A stretch of 64,000 bases of DNA from Archangium primigenium (GTDB lineage Bacteria; Myxococcota; Myxococcia; Myxococcales; Myxococcaceae), in assembly GCF_016904885.1 (NCBI RefSeq), contig NZ_JADWYI010000001.1, forward strand, positions 4,154,001 to 4,218,000. The letters run 5' to 3'. Shown here in pieces: positions 16,992 through 24,241 of this stretch. How positions within the stretch are numbered: the stretch's first letter is position 1; each line of letters begins with the position of its first letter. Below the pieces are notes generated by a model. The model had not been told where the DNA came from. It ran no database searches and saw only the letters and a program-made list of their open reading frames with translations. Both the position numbers and the translations under genes were made by a program.

Positions 16992-18140
16992 CTACTCCAG
17001 GCCGAGCGCCCGGGCCCGGGGAACATGCCGCGCCAGGGCGGCCACGACGCGCTCCACGTCCTCGGGGGTCGTCGAGGTGCCCAGGGAGAAGCGCAGCGTG
17101 GCGCTGGCCTGGGCCGGGGTGAGCCCCATCGCCCTGAGGACGTGCGAGGGCGACAGCGTTCCCGACGCACAGGCCGCGCCCGAGGAGACGCAGATGCCCT
17201 CCAGGTCCAGGGCGATGAGCAGCGCCTCGCCGTCCGCGCCAGGGAAGGTCAGGTTGCTCGTGTTGGGCACCCGGGGCACCGCCTCGCCGTTGATGAACAC
17301 GTCCGCGAAGCGGGCGCGGACCTCGTGCTCGAACGTGTCCCGGAGGTGCCGCAGGCGCTCGGCGTTCGCGGGCCGCTCCGCGTGGGCGAGTTCGAGGGCC
17401 AGGGCGAAGGCCTCGGCGTAGGGGATGTTCTGCGTGCCGCCGCGCAGTCCGGCTTCCTGGTGTCCGGGCGTCAGCGCGTGGAGCTCCACGCCCGTGCGCA
17501 CCACCAGCACGGCCGCGCCCGGCGGCCCGCCGAACTTGTGCGCCGACAGCGCGAGCAGGTCCGCGTCCACCTCGTGCAGGGTCATGGGCAGCTTGCCCGC
17601 GGCCTGTACCGCGTCCGTGTGGAAGAGGATGCCCCGGCGCCGGCACTCCCGCGACAGCGCCTCCACGGGCTGCACCACACCCGTCTCGTTGTTCGCCCAC
17701 ATGAGCGAGCACAGCAGGGTGTCGGGCGTCAGCGCCTCGAGCAGGGCCTCCAGCGGCACCTGGCCCGTGGAGGCTGGTGGGATTCGCACCACGTCCGCGC
17801 CCAGCGCCTCGAGCTGCGCGAGCGCGCCGAGCACCGCCGGGTGCTCGAGGGTGGAGCTCACCACGCGCCGCTTGCCGGGGGACCGCCGCCCAAACCAGGC
17901 GCCCTTGAGCGCCAGGGCATCCGCCTCCGAGCCCGAGCCCACGAAGCAGACCTCCTTCGGCGCGCAGCCGAGCACCCGGGCCACGCGTGCCCTCGCGCCA
18001 TCCAAGCGCGCCCGGGCCTCGCGTCCGCCGCGGTGCACGCTGGAGGCGTTGCCGTGGCCGCCCTCGGTGAAGGCCCGCGCGAGCAGGTGGGCCACCTCGG
18101 GCCGCACCGGCGTGGCCGCGTTGTGATCCCAGTAGATCAC
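16992..18140 (-). CDS. cysteine desulfurase (NifS/IscS family)
   Basis: 382 residues from a GTG at 18140 (VIYWDHNAATPVRPE). PLP-enzyme fold type I: the PLP lysine sits in ALSAHKFGGPPG and the catalytic Cys loop is SSGAACASG. NETGVVQPV and the HTDAVQAAGK substrate motif are also present. It takes sulfur from cysteine as a persulfide for Fe-S clusters or tRNA thiolation. No iscU, iscA or mnmA is adjacent. The GTG overlaps the stop of the upstream DHH gene (GTGA). Confidence 0.92.
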   Translation of the reverse strand: MIYWDHNAATPVRPEVAHLLARAFTEGGHGNASSVHRGGREARARLDGARARVARVLGCAPKEVCFVGSGSEADALALKGAWFGRRSPGKRRVVSSTLEHPAVLGALAQLEALGADVVRIPPASTGQVPLEALLEALTPDTLLCSLMWANNETGVVQPVEALSRECRRRGILFHTDAVQAAGKLPMTLHEVDADLLALSAHKFGGPPGAAVLVVRTGVELHALTPGHQEAGLRGGTQNIPYAEAFALALELAHAERPANAERLRHLRDTFEHEVRARFADVFINGEAVPRVPNTSNLTFPGADGEALLIALDLEGICVSSGAACASGTLSPSHVLRAMGLTPAQASATLRFSLGTSTTPEDVERVVAALARHVPRARALGLE

Positions 18141-19264
18141 GGCGAGGGGGCGGACAGGAGCGCCACGGGCCGCTCGTCCGCGACGCCAAAGGCCTCCAGG
18201 AAGCGCCGCACGAGCTCGCGCTTGACCGCCTTGCGCTGATGGGCCCGGCCCGACAGGGGAATGCGCGCGCCCGCCATGCTGCCGTGGCCGCCCGCCGAGC
18301 CCCCGTAGTCCTCGCAGATCTCCCGGATGAGCCGCCCCGCGTTCATGCGCCGGTCCTTCACGCGCAACGACAGGAAGAGCTGGTTGCGGAAGCTCGCGTA
18401 CGCGAGCGACCACTTCATCCCCTCGAGGAACATCAGCCGCTCGGCCACCTCGGCCACCATGTCCGGGGAGTAGACCTCCTCCAGATCCGTGACGATGGCC
18501 GTGTCCCCGTACACCTTCGCCCGCTCGAAGGCCGTGTGGTACATCTGGAAGTAGCGCGCGGGCAGTTCCGGGTGCTCGATCTGTCCGAGCAGTTGCTTGT
18601 CCGCCCGGGGAAAGAGCCACAGGTACGTGTCGATGTCCGTGGGCGTCGTCTCCCGGCCCAGGTCGCGCGTGTCCGCCTTCACCCCGTAGAAGAGGGCGGT
18701 GGCCACCTCGGCGGAGGGCTCCAGACGCGCGGCGCGCAGGTACTGCGCCAGCATCGTCGAGGTGGCGCCATAGTCCCCGCCCACGTCCGCGAACGGCGCC
18801 TCGAGGCTCTCGTCGCGCAGGGGGTGGTGGTCGATGACGATGTCCACCTCGCGGCGCAGGCGCGGGGGCACGGCGTGGTTGCCCGTGGGCGGCTGCGTGT
18901 CCACGAGCGCCAGCAGATCGTACGCGTCCAGATCCAGCTGGGCGATGGGCACCACGGGCAGCCGCAACACCTTGACGAAGGCGATGTTCTCCGCGCGGCC
19001 GATGAGCCCGCTGTAGCCCACCTTCGTCTCCTCCACGCCCGCGCGCTCGCGCAGCAGCTGGGCCAGGGCGACCCCCGCGGCGATCGAGTCGGGGTCTGGA
19101 TTGTCGTGGGTGAGCACGAGGGCCTTCTTGCGGCCCTTGGCGACCTGGATCAGCCGCTCCAGCTTGGCGCGGGCTGGCAGGGTCGCGAGGCGCGGTGACG
19201 GAGGCTCCGCGCTCTCACCGCCTCCGGCAAGCTTGCGGCTGTTGGCTGTGGGGGTGGCAGGCAT
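18137..19264 (-). CDS. DHH/DHHA1 phosphoesterase (NrnA-like)
   Basis: 375 residues. An N-terminal tail of ~30 residues, then the DHH domain: LVLTHDNPDPDSIA, VDTQPPTG and VIDHHPLR (DHH motif), and the C-terminal DHHA1 domain with EDYGGSAGGHGSMAGA. Relatives degrade nano-RNAs, pAp or cyclic dinucleotides using Mn2+. Which substrate is used here cannot be read from sequence. It is translationally coupled to the cysteine desulfurase gene downstream. Confidence 0.88.
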   Translation of the reverse strand: MPATPTANSRKLAGGGESAEPPSPRLATLPARAKLERLIQVAKGRKKALVLTHDNPDPDSIAAGVALAQLLRERAGVEETKVGYSGLIGRAENIAFVKVLRLPVVPIAQLDLDAYDLLALVDTQPPTGNHAVPPRLRREVDIVIDHHPLRDESLEAPFADVGGDYGATSTMLAQYLRAARLEPSAEVATALFYGVKADTRDLGRETTPTDIDTYLWLFPRADKQLLGQIEHPELPARYFQMYHTAFERAKVYGDTAIVTDLEEVYSPDMVAEVAERLMFLEGMKWSLAYASFRNQLFLSLRVKDRRMNAGRLIREICEDYGGSAGGHGSMAGARIPLSGRAHQRKAVKRELVRRFLEAFGVADERPVALLSAPSP

Positions 19265-19418
19265 GGGAAACGGGTTCTACTCCCTCTGGCGTGACGATTC
19301 GAGAACGCCGGAGGACATCACCGGCCCCTTCAGATTGCGGACGAGGCGCGATGACTTCACGCGGAGGCGGGAGGACCAGGGCTCGAGCGCCTCCCTGGCC
19401 CACTCACGGCGGCGCGGG

Positions 19419-20255
19419 CTAGTTGATGGCCTTGTACCGGCGGGCCATGTCCTTGAAATACTTGATGCCGTTCTCGAGCGAGTTCTCGATGGCATCCATG
19501 AGCAGGCCGCGGAAGATGCCCTCCGCGCCGCGCAGCGACTCATAATAGCGCTGCCGATCGATGGAGTGGATGATGGCGGGCATGTAGCCGTTGCGCAGCA
19601 GCACCAGGTTGGTGAGCATCCGGCCGACCTTCCCGCTGTTCTCCGTGAACGGGAAGATCTGCATGAACTTGTGCTGGGCCACCGCCGCCTGCTTGATGGG
19701 GTGGAACTCGCGGAACTCGGCGCTGCCCGTGTAGTCCACGTACTTCTCCAGCGCGGGCTGGATCTTCGCCGGCTGGGAGATCTCGTGGAAGTAGGTGCGG
19801 TGCAGGGGCATGTCCTTGCGGTAGCCGCTGCGCTCGCGCTCCTTGGCCAGTTCCTTCTCCGTGCGCTCGCGCCGCTCGATGTTGGCGCGCGTGGTGAGCG
19901 CCTCGGGCGTGTTGCCACACACCAGGTCGTGGATGCGCTTGATGGTGGTGAGCGTGATCTGCGCCTGCTTCTTGCCCGTGGCCGCCGCTTCCTCGCGCAG
20001 GTAGTCGCACGCGGCCTTGTGGTTGCGCACCTCGAGCACCACCGGGATCATCGCCGGGTCCATGCTGGCCCGCTCGGGGAAGAGCGCCGAGAGCAGCTCC
20101 TGCTGCGTGTACACCGTCCCCTCGAGGGCCGCGTCATGGTAGATCCACGACATCTCGAAGCGCTCGAGGAAGTCGCGACCCTTGTCCTTGTAGATGCCAA
20201 GGTAGTCGCGCAGCGTTTCGTTCTTCTCGTCAATCTCTTGGTAGCGTTCCTTCAC
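19419..20255 (-). CDS. Fic-fold protein with degenerate active-site motif
   Basis: 278 residues starting at a GTG. The Fic core is clear: FHPIKQAAVAQHKFMQI, then FPFTENSGKVGR (201-212), then LTNLVLLRNGYMPAIIHSID and RYYESL. Compared with the canonical HPFx(D/E)GNGRxxR, the catalytic His is Phe201, GN is NS, and the first Arg is Lys209. An N-terminal DAALEG (41-46) resembles the inhibitory (S/T)xxxE(G/N) helix. It is therefore unlikely to transfer AMP by the normal mechanism. A consensus promoter (20340-20368) precedes it, so it is probably its own transcript. Confidence 0.8.
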   Translation of the reverse strand: MKERYQEIDEKNETLRDYLGIYKDKGRDFLERFEMSWIYHDAALEGTVYTQQELLSALFPERASMDPAMIPVVLEVRNHKAACDYLREEAAATGKKQAQITLTTIKRIHDLVCGNTPEALTTRANIERRERTEKELAKERERSGYRKDMPLHRTYFHEISQPAKIQPALEKYVDYTGSAEFREFHPIKQAAVAQHKFMQIFPFTENSGKVGRMLTNLVLLRNGYMPAIIHSIDRQRYYESLRGAEGIFRGLLMDAIENSLENGIKYFKDMARRYKAIN

Positions 20256-20339
20256 GGACGTGACGCTCCTTCACACCGGCTCCCTGCATGGCGGCGCCTC
20301 GGGGGGAATCATGCCGAGGGCCGGGACAACGGGCACTGG

Positions 20340-20368
20340 ATTGTAGAAATTCCAGGTGTTTAGGACAA
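20340..20368 (-). promoter_or_regulatory. sigma70-type promoter of the Fic-fold gene
   Basis: Minus strand: -35 TTGTCC (20368-20363), 17-base spacer, -10 TACAAT (20345-20340), with an AT-rich stretch just upstream. The predicted start near 20333 leaves a ~78-base leader before the GTG at 20255. Confidence 0.7.
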
Positions 20369-20386
20369 TTAAAACGCCATGGTTCT

Positions 20387-21721
20387 TCACAGGCTGACGA
20401 GGAAGACCTCGCACGCCTGGTCCAGGAGGTCCTTGGAAAGCGCGGGCGGGATCTGCCGGTAGCGGGCGGCATCCCGGATGAGCTGCACCAGGTCGCGCGG
20501 GTGGCAGGCACGCAGCTGCATGTTGCGCGGCCGGTAGTAGTGCTCGAACAGGTAGGTGACCGCCTGCTCCACGTAGGGGATGCCCGCCGCCTCGCACACG
20601 TTGGCGAAGATGTCCCGGTAGACCTCTTCGTCGGGGTTGGTGACCTCGATCTTGTACTTGATGCGCCGCAGGAAGGCCTCGTCCACCAGCTCCTTGGGGT
20701 CCAGGTTGGTGGAGAAGACGAGCAGCTGATCGAAGGGGATCTCGAACTTCTTGCCCGTGTGCAGGGTGAGGAAGTCCACCCGCTTCTCCAGGGGGACGAT
20801 CCACCGGTTGAGCAGATCCGTGGGGTGCACCTTCTGACGGCCGAAGTCGTCGATGAGGAGCATGCCGCCGTTGGCCTTCACCTGGAAGGGCGCCTCGTAG
20901 AAGCGGGCCGTGGGCGAGTAGATGAGATCCAGCGTCTCGAGCGTCAGCTCGCCGCCCACCACCACCGCGGGGCGCCGGCACAACTGCCAGCGGTGATCCA
21001 TCTCGAAGGTCTGCCGGCGGCCCGCCGCGTCGCGCTCGCTCTCCAGCCGCACGGGGACATGGTTGAGCGCGTCGAAGACCTTGATGATCTGGTTGTCGAT
21101 CTCCAGACAGTGGGGGATGAACACCTCGCCGCCGAACATGCGGCTGATGGCCTCGGCGAGGCTCGTCTTGCCGTTGCCCGGGGGCCCGTAGAGAAAGAGC
21201 GAGCGGCCCGAGTTCACCGCGGGCCCCAGCTTGTCCATCAGGTCCGCGGACACGGTGAGGTGCTTGAGCCCCAGCACCAGGTCCTCGCGGCTGATGACCG
21301 GGCTCTCCTCGGTCTGCGCGGTGATGAGGGCGTTGTACTGCTCGATGGGGATGGGGGCGGGGCCCACGTAGGTGCTGCGCTCGATGGCGCCGCGCGCGTA
21401 CTCGCGGCCGCGCTCGGAGAGCACGAAGTCCACCGAGGCGCGGCCAAAGCCCTTGCCGCCCCGGAGGTCCACCAGCTTCTCCGAGGTGAGGAACTCCACC
21501 ACGGCCTCGATGACGCCAGGCCACGGCAGGCGCAGCTCCTGGGCGATGTCCATGCCGGTCGCCGTGCCCTGGTAGTACAGGTAGCGCAGGGCGATGTCCG
21601 ACAACAGGCCCATCTTCAGGCCCGTCTCCTCGAGCGACTTCGGCTCCGCCGGAGCGATGTCGAGGATGGCGGGGTTTTCGAGACCGAAGGGATTGGCGGG
21701 GGCGGCGTACTCGGGGCGCAT
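20387..21721 (-). CDS. AAA-family ATPase with N-terminal winged-helix-like region
   Basis: 444 residues. Residues 35-120 look like a winged-helix domain (LSDIALRYLYYQGTATGMDI..FLTSEKLVDLRGG). The ATPase core has Walker A GPPGNGKTS (about 175), Walker B LLIDDFG, a sensor 1 FSTNLDP and an arginine-finger-like FLRRIKYKI. The C-terminal lid ends with HPRDLVQLIRDAARY. No membrane helix. Its remodelling target is unknown. Between it and the Fic-fold gene is only that gene's promoter. Confidence 0.82.
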   Translation of the reverse strand: MRPEYAAPANPFGLENPAILDIAPAEPKSLEETGLKMGLLSDIALRYLYYQGTATGMDIAQELRLPWPGVIEAVVEFLTSEKLVDLRGGKGFGRASVDFVLSERGREYARGAIERSTYVGPAPIPIEQYNALITAQTEESPVISREDLVLGLKHLTVSADLMDKLGPAVNSGRSLFLYGPPGNGKTSLAEAISRMFGGEVFIPHCLEIDNQIIKVFDALNHVPVRLESERDAAGRRQTFEMDHRWQLCRRPAVVVGGELTLETLDLIYSPTARFYEAPFQVKANGGMLLIDDFGRQKVHPTDLLNRWIVPLEKRVDFLTLHTGKKFEIPFDQLLVFSTNLDPKELVDEAFLRRIKYKIEVTNPDEEVYRDIFANVCEAAGIPYVEQAVTYLFEHYYRPRNMQLRACHPRDLVQLIRDAARYRQIPPALSKDLLDQACEVFLVSL

Positions 21722-21826
21722 CGGCTCTTCTTTTAGCCGATCCGCCCCGGTTTCGGCACGCTTCCCGCGCGCGCCTCGGTCGCCTGGAGGGTCGCCTGGA
21801 GGTTCGGAGGCGCCTCCGGGCGGACG

Positions 21827-22774
21827 TCAGATGTAGGTCAGCCAGTGCGCGTAGCGCGGCTCCAGGCCCCGGACGGCCCGGAAGTAGGTGTCCTGCACGT
21901 ACTGGGTGATGGGGCCGGGCTTGCCCTCACCCACGGTGCGGTTGTCCACCTCGCGCACGGGGGTGATCTCCGCCGCGGTGCCGGTGAAGAAGACCTCGTT
22001 GGCGATGTAGAGCGCGTCGCGGGTGACCGTGACTTCCTCCACCTCGCGGCCCGAGTCGCGCAGGATGCGCAGCACCGAGTCCCGGGTGATGCCGTCCAGG
22101 ATGGGCGAGGAGAGGGGCGGCGTCTTGATGATGCCCTTCTTGTTCACCAGGAAGATGTTCTCGCCCGAGGCCTCGGCCACGAAGCCGCTGATGTCCAGCA
22201 TGATGGCCTCGTCGTAGCCGCCGAGCACCGCCTCGCGCTTGGCGAGGATGGAGTTGACGTACTGGCCGGAGATCTTCCCGCGCACCATGTTCACGTTGAC
22301 GTGCATGCGCGTGAAGGAGCTCACCTTGGCGCGGATGCCCTCGCGGATGCCCTTGTCCCCGAGGTATGCGCCCCAATCCCAGGCGGTGATGGCCACGCGC
22401 GTGGGGTTGATGGCGCCCAGGCCCATGGCGCCATCGCTCATGAAGGCGATGGGGCGCAGGTAGGCGCCGTTGGCGAACTGCTCCTTCTGCGCGCGCAAGA
22501 GGTCCAGGCAGCCCTGGAACACCTGCTCGCGCGTGAAGGGCATCTTCATCATGCAGATGTGGGTCGAGTCGAACAGGCGATCCACGTGCTCCTGGAGGCG
22601 GAACACCGCGAGCCGGCCATCGTGGGTCTTGTAGGCGCGGATGCCCTCGAAGGCCCCCAGCCCGTAGTGGAGGGCGTGGGTCATCACGTGCACCTGACCC
22701 TCCTCCCATTTGACCAGTTTGCCGTCGAGCCAGATCTTATCGGAGCGCAGCACTTGAGCCGAGGTGGAGCTCAT
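21827..22774 (-). CDS. ilvE: branched-chain amino acid aminotransferase
   Basis: 315 residues from the ATG at 22774 (MSSTSAQVLRSDKIWLDGKL); an in-frame ATG 66 bases upstream gives a non-family extension. Class IV PLP aminotransferase: HYGLGAFEGIRAY, the PLP lysine region ISGQYVNSILAKREA, GYDEAIMLD, EASGENIFLV and the TGTAAEITPV phosphate site. It performs the last step of Ile, Leu and Val synthesis and the first of their breakdown, which also supplies iso-branched fatty acid primers in myxobacteria. Confidence 0.94.
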   Translation of the reverse strand: MSSTSAQVLRSDKIWLDGKLVKWEEGQVHVMTHALHYGLGAFEGIRAYKTHDGRLAVFRLQEHVDRLFDSTHICMMKMPFTREQVFQGCLDLLRAQKEQFANGAYLRPIAFMSDGAMGLGAINPTRVAITAWDWGAYLGDKGIREGIRAKVSSFTRMHVNVNMVRGKISGQYVNSILAKREAVLGGYDEAIMLDISGFVAEASGENIFLVNKKGIIKTPPLSSPILDGITRDSVLRILRDSGREVEEVTVTRDALYIANEVFFTGTAAEITPVREVDNRTVGEGKPGPITQYVQDTYFRAVRGLEPRYAHWLTYI

Positions 22775-22861
22775 GACGGGGACATCCTTGATGGGGTGGG
22801 TGTACAGCGTGGCGGCATTCTTCGCGGCCGGGTCTTTCAAGTCAAAACAATGCGTGCGGGC

Positions 22862-23803
22862 TCAGCCCTGGGCGATGCGCGCGAGCTGTCCCTTGGCCTT
22901 CTCGATGTCGCCCTCGTGCTTGAGCACCAGGTTGAGCGTGGAGGCCACCACGTCCGCCGAGAGGCTCTCCGCGTTGAGCAGCGCCAGGCTCTGGGCCCAG
23001 TCGAGCGTCTCGCTGATGGAGGGGGACTTCTTGAGCTCCAGCCCGCGCAGCACCGCCACCGCCTCCACCACCTGCTCCAGCAGGGTGCGCGACACGTCCG
23101 GCAGGCGCCGGCGCAGGATGCGCAGCTCGCGCTCGCGATCCGGGAAGTCGATGTGCAGGTGCAGGCAGCGCCGCTTGAGCGCGTCCGACAGCTCCCGGGC
23201 GTTGTTGGAGGTGAGCACCACCCGCGGCACGTGCCGGGCCGGGAAGGTGCCCAGCTCGGGAATGGTCACCGCGTTGTCCGACAGCACCTCCAGCAGGAAG
23301 GCCTCGAACTCGGGATCCGCCTTGTCGATCTCGTCCACCAGCAGCAGCGCCGGCGTGTCCGACAAGAGCGCCTGGAGGATGGGGCGGGGCAGCAGGAAGC
23401 GCTCGGAGAAGAACACCGCGTCGCTCGTGGCCAGCCGATCCGCGGCCTCGCTCAGCGTGCCCGCGCCCTGCACCATCTCGCCAATCTTGTCCTTGAGCAG
23501 CTGGGTGTAGAGCAGCTGCTTGGCGTACTCCCACTCGTAGAGCGCCTTGGCCTCGTCGAGGCCCTCGTAGCACTGCAGGCGGATGAAGCGCCGCCCGAGC
23601 GCCTGGGCCAGCGCCTTGGCCAGCTCCGTCTTGCCCACCCCGGCCGGGCCCTCCACCAGGATGGGCTTCTGGAGCCGATCCGCCAGGAAGCTCGCGGTGG
23701 AGATCTCCGGTGAAGCCAAATATCCCACCTGCTCGAGGCGCGTCGCCGCGTCCTCCACGTGGGCCAGGAGGTGCGCTGCGGTCGGAGGAGAAGGAGGGCT
23801 CAC
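22862..23803 (-). CDS. MoxR-type AAA ATPase
   Basis: 313 residues from a GTG at 23803 (start is a judgement; the frame is open further upstream). Walker A VEGPAGVGKTEL, Walker B ALLLVDEIDKAD, sensor 1 LTSNNAREL and the arginine-rich LKRRCLHLHIDFPD are present. MoxR proteins usually act as chaperones with VWA-domain partners to insert cofactors or metals; no VWA gene is visible here. It is upstream of ilvE on the same strand, 87 bases apart. Confidence 0.82.
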   Translation of the reverse strand: MSPPSPPTAAHLLAHVEDAATRLEQVGYLASPEISTASFLADRLQKPILVEGPAGVGKTELAKALAQALGRRFIRLQCYEGLDEAKALYEWEYAKQLLYTQLLKDKIGEMVQGAGTLSEAADRLATSDAVFFSERFLLPRPILQALLSDTPALLLVDEIDKADPEFEAFLLEVLSDNAVTIPELGTFPARHVPRVVLTSNNARELSDALKRRCLHLHIDFPDRERELRILRRRLPDVSRTLLEQVVEAVAVLRGLELKKSPSISETLDWAQSLALLNAESLSADVVASTLNLVLKHEGDIEKAKGQLARIAQG

Positions 23804-23987
23804 GGCCCCGAACTTAGTCGAAGGTTTTTCAAGCCACTGCGGCAAAAACGCCAGGGTCTCGGGGCGGTCGAGTCCCCCCCGCCGCACCCCTGACGGCCAA
23901 CCCAGCGGAACGACTGCGCGTTCGCTTTTTTCACAGACGGCACACGCCATGCATCCAACCGTCTTCATCTCGACGGAGGTCGCGGTC

Positions 23988-24206
23988 ATGTCCTGGGTGT
24001 GGCGGATGATGCTGGTGGCGGTGGTGACCGTGGTTCCAGGCGCCTTCGTGCTGCTCGTGTCCTATCTGGCCTCCCGGACGATGTGGGAGCACTGGCGCCT
24101 GGCCCAGCAGGAGGCGCTCGTGAGCGGCGTCCCGGTGACGTTCCGGGACGTGCTGGCCACGGTGCACATGAAGGACGTGGTGCAGCAGGCCCGGGCCGCG
24201 CTGTAG
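23988..24206 (+). CDS. 72-residue single-pass membrane protein
   Basis: The ATG at 23988 has GGAGGT 7 bases upstream, which decides it over an ATG at 23949. One N-terminal membrane helix (VWRMMLVAVVTVVPGAFVLLVSYLA) is followed by a ~40-residue cytosolic amphipathic tail (EHWRLAQQEALVSGVPVTFRDVLATVHMKDVV). It is divergent from the MoxR gene and convergent with the AglZ-like gene. I do not recognise the family. Confidence 0.6.
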   Translation: MSWVWRMMLVAVVTVVPGAFVLLVSYLASRTMWEHWRLAQQEALVSGVPVTFRDVLATVHMKDVVQQARAAL

Positions 24207-24241
24207 GGGCGCGGCCCGAGGGCCCGGGTCCTTGCTGACGA

